NCBI GenBank assembly: GCA_905221605.1
Contig: CAJNDS010000471.1
Span: forward strand, 1 to 64,000
Length of the DNA: 64,000 nt
Source of the DNA: Symbiodinium natans
Taxonomy: Eukaryota; Sar; Dinophyceae; Suessiales; Symbiodiniaceae
Direction: 5' to 3'
How positions within the stretch are numbered: position 1 is the first letter of the stretch; the number at the start of each line of letters is the position of its first letter. Of this stretch, positions 17,961 to 28,379 are shown in pieces. Under the pieces are notes generated by a model, which had not been told where the DNA came from, did no database searches, and saw only the letters and a program-made list of their open reading frames with translations. The position numbers and the translations under genes are program-made.

Positions 17961-20770
17961 TAGGTGCTAGGGCGTCAATTTTGATATTCAGGACTGTACA
18001 TGAACCCTCAAACCCTAAAAACTCACCTGCATCCTGAAGGGATTGAGCCCTCAAGCTTGGTTCCAATCTCTGCAAACCTTTCTCGTGGGCAGAGCAGATA
18101 TCTAGACCTGCGGTGTGGACTGTGAAACTTTCGGGCGCCGAGGACCCGCGCATGCTGTACAGTCTTGGTTGCGGAGCACTGTAGCTCATAGCACAGTTTC
18201 AGCTTTTGACCAAGCCATGCTGATGTCCAAACTGTTGGCGCGTCAGCCCGTGGAAAAATTCCATAGGATCTAGGATTTAGGGGAGGGGGGGGGGGACTGT
18301 TGGCTAAAACTGACAGAATTAGAATGGTGAGGCGCTGGGTATGAACCCTAAACCCTAAACCCTAAACCCTAAACCACCAAGAAGAGTGGAAACTGCAAGC
18401 TTGAAGGTATGGGCCTGCTGGGCTTTCGTGCTAGGAATTTTTAACGGGGGTTTTGGGGGATTTGGGGTTGCAGGGCTTTTGCCATTCGAGCTTTGAGGGC
18501 TTCACGGTCCATGTGGGCTTGAGGACGTTTATGAGCTTGGGTTTTTGGGGTTTAGGGTTCTTTTTAACTTGAGAATCTGGGATTTTTGGAGTTTCGCAAA
18601 GGCAGCCCTCAATCTGCGCAGGCCATGAGACGCATTACCCGGCTATGCCGCACCAAAGGCACACACACATTCGGATGACCCGGACAAGGTTTAGGGTTTA
18701 GGGCTTCGGGCTTATAAGGGTTTAGGGTTCAACAACTTACCACATCAGATTGAGCCTGCCAAACAAAATCCCAAACAATTATCACACATCCGCGCGGACT
18801 GCATGAATCAGGATTCAATAGTAAACCTTAAACCACTGAACCCTAACTCCTAAATCCCTAATTCCAGGGGTTCGAGAACTTTGGCAAGTCTTCTGGCTGA
18901 TTCAAAAGGCACCGGGCGGAGGAAGCCGAAGCACCAAAATCTTGAAGACGACCCCAATCACGTTTTCATATTAAGGTCTAGGGGTTCAGAATCATAAGCC
19001 CTAAGCCGTTTATAAGAGCCTTTCCATTTGCATTGGGCCATCTCTGAGGCCCTCTTTTTCAGAACTCCTGTCCCTAAACCTGTCAGACGAACTCTGAGCA
19101 GCCCACCATACCGACACACCAACACCAACAGCAACACACACCAACACACACACACACACACACACACACCAACACACACAAGGGTTTAGGGGTAGGGGGT
19201 AGGTTTACGCCCTACACCAGCTCCGCCCCCGACGCACCCCAAAAGCCGCCGTGAACCCGCCAAACCGAGGGTTTCAGAGTGTACAGGGATTTAGGGTTCA
19301 AAGGGTGTTTGAAGGCTTCATCGCCTAAACACTAAACCAGACTAAACCCTAAACCCTTAAAGGCAGTGCGAGTTGGGCACGTAAGGCTTCTGAGCGTCTT
19401 AGTTGCAAACCTTGTTAACAAGGGAACACCCAAGTGCACGAATCTGCAGCCGAAGTTCGCTTGGAGCATCATCCCTCAGCGGAGCCGCTTGGCCCAAACA
19501 ATCCAGTAGCCCCATAGGGAATCATGCCAGCGACAATGCAGTTACTTATCGTTCATTTTTTGCATCTAAGTCTTTACTGCTATCCATTTGGTGGATGGGT
19601 GTATGGGCTTGAGGCGAAATAAAGGCCTTTGCCTTCCAGCAGGAAACTTTTGTTCCGCCGGTCATGGGATTCCACAAGGACCGAAAACTGCCGAAGTCAG
19701 CCCTAACCCTAAACCCTAATTAAACCCTAACCCCAGTCAAGTGGCTCGTCAGAGGTCGTTGGTGGAGTTGGTGGCGGCCGTTTTGGCGTAGGGGTCTGCA
19801 GACGTGAAGGCATTTGCTGGGAATTCTGAGGTAACTGCTACTATAGGCCACAGGCGAATAGTTGCAGGTGGCGTCTGCATGCAGCATGTCTTGGGCAGTC
19901 TCAGCTGCTCAAGACACAACTAGCCCTCCACAGCTTTAGACGAGCCATGGTTTAGGGTTTAGGGTTTAGGGTCTAAAGACACTTAGGGTTTCGGGCTTAG
20001 GTCTCAAGGGTTGGACGAACCAAAAGGGAGAATGGAATGTTATGGCAGCGATTTGGCCTTGCGGGTTGCAGGCTTACCCGAGGGGGTCGGGGTAGGGCGG
20101 TTGTGATTCAGGAATTGCAAGGCCAAGGTTTGTGGAGGGGTAGTGCCAGCTTGGCCTCGTCCAGCACACCAGAGCAAACTACAAACTATTCAAAAACGCC
20201 ATTGCTCACGCTGGCCGACAAGCTTACTGGCTGCTTCCCTGAACCGGCAAATCTCTGACCAGATTTGTTTGACAGGTAACCCCTAAACTCTAAACCCCCA
20301 CGGAGATCGTCCATCCCTAAACCGCAAAATCTCTCTCGGGGGAACCTATCACCTCACACGCAGGAAGCGTGGCTTCGGGTGCTATCAACCTAAGCCTTAG
20401 CCTCTCGAGTTGACCACGACACCAGAGCACTCAACCAGACGACCTTGCTTGAGGGAAAAAAAACCCTTACAAAAAGGGTCTTTGGGGCTCTTCGTGGCTT
20501 TTGGGTGCAGCAGAGGCTCCACAAGCTTGCGATTCTCTCGTAGTCTCTCCTGCATGCAGAGTCGGGGTGCCGTCAGTGCAAAGCAACTCCAGACCGTAAC
20601 GCCAAGCTCGAGATACTTCCAGGCGCCCGGAACCTGTAGAAGTGTACAAGCCCTCAACCCTCCTGTGTGTCGGAGAAGTAGCCTCACTGCATGAGCTACA
20701 GGAAACCGAAAGCAAAAACTCAACACCCAAGTCGAAAACCCTAGGGCTTCAAGAGCCCTAAAACGCCCGT
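17961..20770. other. non-coding region with scattered telomere-like tracts
   Basis: Short CCCTAAA or TTTAGGG tracts occur near 18344-18375, 18690-18728, 19326-19352, 19700-19732, 19949-19971 and 20277-20300, in both orientations. A CA microsatellite lies at 19137-19171. I find no supported gene. Confidence 0.6.
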
Positions 20771-20775
20771 CTCAC

Positions 20776-20872
20776 CCGGATGCGCTCGGTGAGCATCTCC
20801 TGAATCTTCTGGCCGTCAGCGCCCCAGATGCCAGACTTCACGCAGGGGTACATGGTGTACACGGAGGAGGAC
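20776..20872 (-). CDS. isolated exon-like island (97 bp)
   Basis: On the minus strand a pyrimidine-rich stretch ending CCCAG (20873 and above) precedes a frame reading SSSVYTMYPCVKSGIWGADG and then QKIQEMLTERIR, ending at a GTGAG donor-like site (20771-20775). Composition and residue texture are protein-like and unlike the flanks, which are CCTAAAC remnants. I do not recognise the family and find no neighbouring exon. It may be a real exon of an unassembled gene or a fragment moved into the subtelomere. Confidence 0.4.
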
Positions 20873-21301
20873 CTGGGCGGAGGAGGTTTAGGGCCAGTTT
20901 GGGGTTGAGGGCTTCAAGGTATATAAAGTTAAGGGTGTAGGGCTTAAGTCTCGATGAAGAGCATGATGGCTTGAGCGACTGAGCGCTGTTTGGGGGCCTA
21001 TTCTTGGAGTTACGCTTGGAAGAAGGTTTCGGCAGGACCGCAAAAAAGGAGCAGGGAAGAAACTCAACCGAGCACAAAGGACCAACCTCGCCTTCCGGGG
21101 GCCTTCGCCATACCAGCCTTACTTAGAACTATGATACTGGTAACAATAAGAGCTGTATGCGTTTCCTTGGGCGTTACATAAACAAAAAACATCACTCCTA
21201 AGGAATTCACCGTATAACAACTACATCTGTTTGTCTGCAGACAATAAAAAACACGCAGTTATACAGAGAGACTCCAAGGCGATAATCCTGAAATTGATTT
21301 A

Positions 21302-21560
21302 TGCTAAACCCTAAGCCCTAAGCCCTAAACCCCAAAACCCTAAACCCGAAGCCCTAAGCCCTAAACCCCATTGGGGGATTTCTTTGAAGGGGCTAGGCGG
21401 GTGAGGGCTTAGGGAGGCCAAGGCGCGGCTGCTTCATCAGGAAGTTCCAGCCAAAGGTGCTGCCCCGGCCCTTGGGAAGTTTAGGGCCATTTAGGGTTTA
21501 GGGTGTAAGGTTTAGGGTTTAGGGTGTAGAGTTAGGGTGTAGGGTCTAGGCGGTTCAGGG
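21302..21560. repeat. telomere-like clusters of both orientations
   Basis: CCCTAAA variants (including CCCTAAGC and CCCGAAGC) at 21302-21370 face TTTAGGG/TGTAGGG variants at 21478-21575. The two are about 110 bp apart, in head-to-head (convergent C-rich/G-rich) arrangement. Confidence 0.8.
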
Positions 21561-21575
21561 TGTAGGGAGTGTAGG

Positions 21576-24530
21576 GTTCGCAAGAAGGCTGCCCATGGAA
21601 TTTGCACGAAGGTGGTTCGGTTGCTCTTGCTAGATTTGCCATTCTTGCCTCCTCTGCCACTTAGGCCCTCGTCTTTACCTACGGGCTTCCTAGGCGTTCC
21701 AGTGAACTGAAGTCAATGAATTGCGGATGCTTCCTAAGCTTTAGGTCGATTTCTGAAGATGGAACCATAGCATGCGCTGACGGGCGAATGAATCTACATC
21801 GGCTCGAGAAGACCTCCGTAGGAAGTGACGCTTACTTAAGATATGACGAAATAAGAACTGCTTTCTCCAGAGGGCCTGTATGCAAACAACAGGCCGAATC
21901 AACTAAACTAAATATACTGTCAGTTGCGGTGCTGTCTGCTTCTTGGCGAGTCAAAACAAAGGCATACGCAGGTGAAGTTGAAAGCGTTCGAACTGTGGTC
22001 TTGGGGCTGGGGTGACAAGATTTTTGTATGGTATATATATATATAGGTATATGTACACACAGTATGTACAGCATGTAGTCAAATAAATAGATCGACAGAG
22101 CACATGCACCCTGAACCCTAACAACCCTTGAAAAATAGAGCCAGGCCGCGAGGGTGGTGGACGTCAGCTTTCCGTCGCACCGCACCTCTGCGGACAGCAT
22201 AAGTGGAGGTTCAGAAGCTCATTGGGGGGGGGGACTTAAGCCTAATTAAACCCTAAACCCTTGAAGACATTTGAAGCCCAAACCCTTATCTGCATCGAAT
22301 GCAGAGCTTCGCCGTTTTAAGGTATTTGGATGTTCCGGAGGCCCCAAAAAAAGGCCCTAAACCCTCGCGCCTTGAAGCTTCCGTTGTAAACAACGAAGAG
22401 CTTCGTTGTGTAGCCGCTGGGCTGCAAGCCATCTGCGTGGGGACAAGAGGCATCCCAAGGTGTATAGGTCTTAGGGTTTAGACGGTTTAAAGTTTAGGCG
22501 TTTAGGGCCTTTCGATGGGGGAGTGCCTTTGCTAAGCCTGCCCTAAAACCCTACACTCGGGGAGTGTTCCCAGATCACGACAAGAGGCCCCCTTCGTCGG
22601 AATCATCCGGATCCTGGGCGTTTGGTTTGGGGCCTTTTAGCAGTTCAGGGTTTAGGTGCCCCCATGTGCCCCCCTACCCTCCCCCAATTGTGGGCTGCGC
22701 GTCATTGGTTGAGGGTTCGGGCTTTGGGGGGCAAGCCCGGCGTGTGAAGCCCGTAAGCCCAAGTGCTTGGGTGAAGAAGGCCACACGGTCAATGCACCGG
22801 AAAAGTTGGGCTCAGGGGGGCTGGGGTTTAGGGCACACTGTACGGGTGTCGGTACATTAGCTTCCGAGACGGTTTAGGCGCTGAGGTTGGCTTTCGGGTA
22901 CAGAGAGCCAAAAGGCCTAAACCTCTACATGCATACCTTATGTTACGAAAGGCCATGAGAATGCACCTTCCGACCACCCCATCTGACTTCGGGCTCCTTT
23001 CTATGGCACCTGCCTCACGGGCAGTTGAAGCAATTAACATCAATCCTGAGCCCTAAACCAAACCATGAAGGCTGCAAAGGTGTCCCTGTGCTGCAAGACC
23101 TCGCATGCAAGCGTGCTGCAAACTCGTGGTAGTCCATCAAGGAAACGATCCTGAGAGCTGCCGTTCTTTGGGGCGATTCCAAAATGCCGAGGCTTTAAAT
23201 GCTGCTGAAGGCTTTGAGTTCTTTTACTCAGAGACGATTTGAAGGGACAGCCTCTAAAGTCTCAAGTGGAGTTTAGTTTTTTTGGGCTGGTCCTAAAACA
23301 TGTTAAACAAAGGGCCGTGGAGGCAGTGTCCAACCAAATCTCGCTGCGACCCTCTGGAAATTAGGGGAACCTCTCTGCCACCAGGCGGCTCTGACAGATC
23401 TGCACCTGTAAGCTGCGCCTCAGCGCAGGCATCCGGAACCACAAAAGCACCCCCACAGTCAGGGACTATGAAGAGGTGTAATTCAACCAGCCCTTGCCCA
23501 AAAGCGACTCAACCAACAAAAAAAAGAGCCTCAAGCCTACTCTCAACCGTAAGCCCATCAAAGCCATACAGCTGCCAGGTACCGTTTAGGGCTTAGTGCT
23601 AGGGACCCTAAACTTCATGGGCTTCGCAACGAAGCAGTTCATATATCTGTATTTTGTGTTGCTATATTCTCGTAGTATTGTGTTGTTCTGCTGTTGCGTT
23701 GTTGTATTAATATCCTAGACCCCAAATATCCTAAGCCCTGAAGATTGCAAGGCCCAAGCCCTAAAAAAAGAAAAACGGTGCCTGCACAGACATAGGATCC
23801 CTCCACCTGGGATGGGCGGCTTCGGGCTTCATAGGGGGTTTGAGGTTTGGGGTTTGGGGCTTTTCCGGTCCAAGAATTGGGTGTTGCTTGGGGTCTTGGG
23901 CCACTTTGCCTTTTTTGCTAGGGGGTAGGGGGTAGGGCATAACTGACACCCAGGGTTCCATGACAGGAGTTGGCCACTGAGACTGAACCGAGCCAGGATC
24001 CTCAACCCAACAACCAAGAAACCGGAAAGCCTCGGCACCCAAAAACCCCCCAAACCCCAAAACCCTGAAGATTGGGAACCTGGACCCCAAAATACCAACG
24101 ACCCTTCTACTGCAGAGCCCCCCCAACAGCCCACAGCTGCTGCCCAGAATTCCAAAAAAAAAGAACGCATTGGAAGGAAAGGATGAAAGGGATCCAGGCT
24201 TCAGGACTTTTGGAGTTTAAATGTTCTCTGTTGCCATGGGCACGTTTTTGTTCAACCTCTACATAAGTTTTGGGGGTTAGAGTTTCAATCTTTGGGGGCC
24301 TTGGAGTGTGCTGGGGCATCCACGCCCCCACCCCCCCACCCACACCCCCGCCCACTCTCCCCGTTCTTTCGTGCAGCCCCGTGGACAGGGAGTCGAGAAG
24401 GAAGTCGCAGACATCTGAGCTCTTGGCACCTGGGGCAGTTCGGAACCCCAAACAACAAAACAATATATTTGCGGCATAGATGGGAGCTATACAGGCTTTT
24501 AGAGAGATCCACTCCTCCACTCCCTGTGCC
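21576..24530. other. non-coding region
   Basis: About 3 kb with isolated telomere-like units, a TA microsatellite near 22027-22045 and scattered short ORFs. A minus-strand stretch near 22140-22200 has weak protein-like texture but no support. I see no definable gene. Confidence 0.4.
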
Positions 24531-24536
24531 CGTAAG

Positions 24537-24639
24537 TTTAAGCCTAGGACTGTAGAGCCTGGCGAGCATGACTTCGCAGATCTTTTCGACGAGCCAGGAG
24601 AACATGAATGCTTCACAAAGCTGAAGCCCCTGTGCTCAG
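24537..24639 (+). CDS. isolated exon-like island (103 bp)
   Basis: After a pyrimidine-rich stretch ending CGTAAG, a plus-strand frame reads FKPRTVEPGEHDFADLFDEP followed by GEHECFTKLKPLCS, and ends at CTCAG/GTAAAA, a good donor. An internal PGEH(D/E) motif occurs twice 12 residues apart. The family is not recognised. TTTAGGG-type sequence begins about 20 bp into the presumed intron. Confidence 0.35.
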
Positions 24640-25375
24640 GTAAAAATCCTCTCAAGGAAAGGGTTTAGGGTTCAGGGCTTAGGGTTCCTCACGGAAACCT
24701 TTTTGGGGCACGTCTGAAGTCGCCGGGAGACTGCAAAAGGCTTTCTTTGTTATTTTTGGGCTGAGCTAAACTTGTGTCCTTTTTGTTCCCTTGAACCTTA
24801 ACCTAGAAGAAATCATACAGACACATGCATATATATATATATACACACACACAATACACATAAATGTACATAAACGAAAAAGTATACGTATACGTCTACA
24901 GGGGGGACCCATGAACTGCCCACAACTTAGATCCTTAGATCGCCCCCCCAATTCGGGAGTAGGGTTTGGAGTTTTGGCAGAAAAGGCCAGGGTGTTGGGC
25001 AGTTAATGAATGGCAATTGAATGGGGTTTGTACTTAGAAGTGACATGCCTACCAGTACCAAAAAACAAGAAAGCCCAAGGAACACCCATCAAAAAAACTT
25101 TTTTCCAATCAAAAAAAACTTCCCCAACCAATCTAAACAAAATTCCAAAAATCAAGAAAAACTTTTTCCAATCAAAAAAAATCTTTCTTTGGGTATTTAT
25201 AAAAGATCTAGAATCTCTTCGAGAAGCGTGACCCATCAAAAAAAAAACTTTTCTCCATCATTTTTTTCTTTCCAAATTCGACGTATACATATGTTTCTAA
25301 ATAAAAGACTGCATAAAAGCGGGGGGGGTTGGGGGCTGCGCAGCGCAGCCCGCAGCCCCCCCATTATGCTCGCCT
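24640..25375. other. non-coding, AT-rich with oligo-A repeats
   Basis: Telomere-like units at 24658-24688, a TA/CA microsatellite at 24828-24855, and repeated CAATCAAAAAAA(C/A)TT blocks at 25085-25260. No gene seen. Confidence 0.5.
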
Positions 25376-26232
25376 GATGGGGGGGGTGACGGGGCCATCT
25401 GCAAACACAATGCTGGCATGATGGCTTTCAATAAGATTCATTTGCTTAAAAGCGGGGGGTTGGGTGGGGGTGCAGCCCTCCCCCCCCGCCCATTTGCAAA
25501 CACAATCCTAGCATGATGGATTTCAAAAAGACTCATATGCTTGGAAGCGGGGGGTGGGGGGGGGGGGGCACCCCCGCCCCTACTGCTGGCATGATGGATT
25601 TCAAAAAGATTCATACGCTTAAAAGCGGGGGGTTAGCACCCCCCCGCCCCCATTTGCAAACACAATGCTCGCATGATGGGTTTCAACAAGACTCATATGC
25701 TTAAAAGCGGAGGGGTTGGGGGGGGGGGGCGCAGCCCCCTCCCCCCATTTGTAGACACAATGCTCGCATGATAGGATTCAACAAGACTCATCTGCTTAAA
25801 AGCGGGGGGGTTGGGGGGGGGCGCACCCCCCCCCCCCCCCATTTGTGGACACAATGCTCGCGTGACAGGTTTCAAAAAGACTCATATGCTGAACAAAAAG
25901 ACTCATGTGCTTGAAAGCGGGGGTTGGGGGGGGGGGGGGGGGGGGGGGGGGCGCTCAGCCCCCCCATTTGTAGACACCGCTCGCGTGATAGGCTTCAACA
26001 AGACTCATATGCTTAAAAGCAGGGGGGTTGGGGGGGGGGCGCAGCCCCCCCCCATTTGTAGACACAATGCTTTCGTGATAGGTTTCAAAAAGACTCATAT
26101 GCTTAACAAGAAGACTCATATGCTTGAAAGCGGGGGGTTGGGGAGGGGGCGGGGCCCCCTCCCCCCCATTTGTAGACACAATGCTCACATGATAGGATTC
26201 AACAAGACTCATATGCTTAAAAGCGGGGGGGG
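25376..26232. repeat. poly-G/poly-C satellite, about 9 copies of ~85-125 bp
   Basis: Each unit has CATTTG(C/T)A(A/G)ACACAATGC, then TCGCATGAT(G/A)GG, then TTTCAA(C/A)AAGACTCATATGC, then TTAAAAGCGGGGG, a G run of up to 30 and an opposing C run. Units start near 25397, 25491, 25585, 25661, 25746, 25840, 25966, 26052 and 26166. The adjoining G and C runs form a strong hairpin in each unit. Degenerate relatives lie at 33940-34640. Confidence 0.9.
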
Positions 26233-26235
26233 CCC

Positions 26236-26312
26236 CCCAAGGCAACTGTAACGAGACCATTCTCAGAAACTCAGCATGAGTGGCAATTGCAACGAGACCT
26301 TCCTCAGCATCT
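26236..26312. repeat. two diverged 41-bp units
   Basis: GGCAACTGTAACGAGACC and GGCAATTGCAACGAGACC, 41-44 bp apart with CTCAG(AAACTCAGCATG)AGT between, match the unit of the large array at 30430-31745. This is an outlying seed or remnant of that family. Confidence 0.7.
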
Positions 26313-26763
26313 CGAGACGTGCGATGTTTGGGGCTCTTGTCATTGCGGCCTGAAATGCACACGGCTCGCGGGGGAGAGCGGGCCCGGCCCCGCTGGCATG
26401 CCACGAGCAATACGGGTAGCGGACAACTTCCCTTTACCCCCAAACACCCCCAACATCTTAAAGTGAAAGCCCTGCTTGGGGAACTAAACCTAGACTCTAA
26501 TTAGACAGGGTGAGAGCTAAACCTCCCAAAACAACAACAAGGTCAACCTGGGAACCCAAAAGCCGTCCGCAGAATTACTGGCTTAGTTTTTGCCCGCAGT
26601 GCAGAGTGAGCACGAAGTCCTCCCTGCTGTGCCACCCGCCCGACCGCCTGCACCCCGTCTCGCGACCACCTGCCCGACCGCCCGCCTTAACCATGTCTCA
26701 GCAGCTTCTCCCTATCACCCGCACCTGGCTCGCTTCACTCTCACGATGCAATGATTTCGACGC

Positions 26764-26853
26764 CTGCGCGGCTTCGGACTTCAGCTGCTCTAGCTGCTGC
26801 TGGAACTCCGCAGACGCTCCAGCAGCATCTTGCAAGGCGGCTGTCCGCTGCGC
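26764..26853 (-). CDS. coiled-coil exon 3 of a minus-strand gene fragment
   Basis: Thirty codons, phase 0, reading AQRTAALQDAAGASAEFQQQ and then LEQLKSEAAQ. It is preceded by CTGCAAG and followed by GC rather than GT. Sequence and length resemble the exon at 27032-27109, suggesting exon duplication of a heptad-rich coiled coil. Function unknown. Confidence 0.4.
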
Positions 26854-27031
26854 CTTGCAGGATGCCAGTGTATCTACACCTGTCGTGCAATGAACGCCTT
26901 CCAATAGCACCTCAGGCTTCTGCCTCCGCATGGGTTACTGCTTTCAGTGCCGGAATCTTGCTTTCCAAACAGACACCACGCAGTGGTCAGCTGCAAAAGC
27001 TATGCCGACACATGCCGACACCATTGCCTGC

Positions 27032-27109
27032 CTCAGCTGCTTCCGCCTTGAGCTTGGCAACTTCTTCTTGCAGCTGCTCAACCGCAGCTTGCGCTTGAGC
27101 TGCGGCGGC
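27032..27109 (-). CDS. coiled-coil exon 2 of a minus-strand gene fragment
   Basis: Twenty-six codons, phase 0, opening AAAAQAQAAVEQLQEEVAKL. Acceptor-like CACAAAG precedes it, and GCAGGC follows CTGAG at the 3' end, fitting a GC-AG intron. The intron upstream would be 55 bp and the one downstream 178 bp. Confidence 0.4.
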
Positions 27110-27164
27110 CTTTGTGCAACGGCAGGAATTCGTGCCGAAGGATCTTGGGGCAAAGGTTAAAAGC

Positions 27165-27239
27165 CTTGCAAGACCGTGCCTTCGAGTTCGCGAGCTCTGC
27201 GCACAAATCTGCCACCTGCGCTTTGACCGAATCCAACTC
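27165..27239 (-). CDS. coiled-coil exon 1 of a minus-strand gene fragment
   Basis: Twenty-five codons, phase 0, opening ELDSVKAQVADLCAELANSK. The acceptor is strong: CTGTCTCTGCTGCTGCCAG. The donor would be AAG/GCTTTT. All three exons are multiples of three in length and keep one frame. This is the best internally consistent exon series outside the LTR element. Confidence 0.45.
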
Positions 27240-27443
27240 CTGGCAGCAGCAGAGACAGCTGGACAATCCGGCCTACCAGGGCCAGACTGCTAATTACTAA
27301 GAGGGGAAGTCTTGATGTCTGTCACTTGGCCCGCTTGCCCCACACGCTTCCTCTGGACCGCTAACTGATCAAGTGGCGCAGTCCGACAAGATCCCGCCAA
27401 AAAGTAAGACCATTGGAGCCAACGAAACACTTCAGAAGACCAG

Positions 27444-27592
27444 GTAGGGCAAGTGGGGCAGAATGCACTTTAATGCATCCTGGTGGATGCAATGCAACAG
27501 ACACGTTCGGATCGACTTCCAGATCCTAAACGCCCAACGCCTTCTTTGCAACTGAGCCTCTGCTCGCAGCGCGTCCACATCTGGTGAGCTTT
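27444..27592 (-). CDS. possible further upstream exon, same strand
   Basis: A minus-strand frame reads SPDVDALRAEAQLQRRRWAF and on to a possible GT donor after LPHLPYL. The first part is heptad-like and could belong to the coiled-coil gene just downstream. The boundary at the high-coordinate end (AACAAAG) is weak. Confidence 0.25.
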
Positions 27593-27756
27593 GTTCGTCT
27601 GCCTTTTTTTTAAGGGGGGGAGGGGGGACAGCAAGTGGCAACATGCACTTCGCACATTTAGGAAGCAAGGGTCAGGGCCGGTGACAGGGTTTCGGAAACT
27701 GCAAGATACAGAATTCCCCTAAACCTTAAAACCCAAACAAAGTTCCTTTCCGGTTT

Positions 27757-28119
27757 TCAGGGCTTTAGGGTTCTCATCTTCTTGCGGAGACGAGAGTGAG
27801 GGCTTAGCTTTGAGGCCTCAGCTTCCCCAAAACCGGCTAAAAACCCCTCGGATAACGCCGAAGGTCCGATATCTGAGAAATTTTGCACATCGAAGACTTG
27901 ACAGTCGCTGACCCAACTGGCCTCGTCTTCATGGGGACCGAGGGGCCGTAGAGGAACCTTGGAAGTGGCTTGTACTGGCTCATCAGGTGCTATAGTGTGG
28001 GGACTTTGTTTGGTTTTTTCGTTTTCACTACTCACTACGCAATGCTCTTGAGAAAGCGTGTGCTCTGTTTGTTGTCGGCACTGAACCATGTCCTGGACCA
28101 GGCACTGCTTTTTGCATGC
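27757..28119 (-). CDS. exon-like segment, unknown protein
   Basis: About 120 codons open in one minus-strand frame, protein-like throughout (for example PHEDEASWVSDCQVFDVQNF) and ending at a stop near 27757. No domain recognised. It lies just upstream of the coiled-coil exons in transcription order, but its stop codon means it is either a separate gene end or part of a broken gene. Confidence 0.35.
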   Translation of the reverse strand, partial: ACKKQCLVQDMVQCRQQTEHTLSQEHCVVSSENEKTKQSPHTIAPDEPVQATSKVPLRPLGPHEDEASWVSDCQVFDVQNFSDIGPSALSEGFLAGFGEAEASKLSPHSRLRKKMRTLKP

Positions 28120-28153
28120 AGTGGTCCGACATGCTCGGCCTGCTACACTCACG

Positions 28154-28336
28154 GCGCTTCCGATGAGACGTCCCTCTGCCGTTCCGAATGAGACTCTCCG
28201 CACGATGTTTGACATGCGGAAAGATGTGGCAAAAGCAGCAGTCGAAAGCGCAGGGAACCTTGCAGACCAAAGCCTGCTGGGCCGGGCAGGGGGCCCCTTT
28301 TGTCCCCTTTCTCCTCTTCAGGCGGTCTTCAAAAGG
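28154..28336 (-). CDS. Cys-rich exon-like segment ending at GTGAGT
   Basis: The minus-strand frame reads PFEDRLKRRKGTKGAPCPAQ, then a Cys cluster (VPCAFDCCFCHIFPHVKHRA) and a basic tail SHRKRR that stops at a consensus GTGAGT donor. The C-x-H cluster plus HRKRR tail recalls short CCCH-type modules common in dinoflagellates, but the canonical C-x8-C-x5-C-x3-H spacing is not intact. Possible decayed copy. Confidence 0.35.
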
Positions 28337-28379
28337 GAGCCTAACCAAAATTAGAGAAAGAGGCATCCAAGTCAGATTG

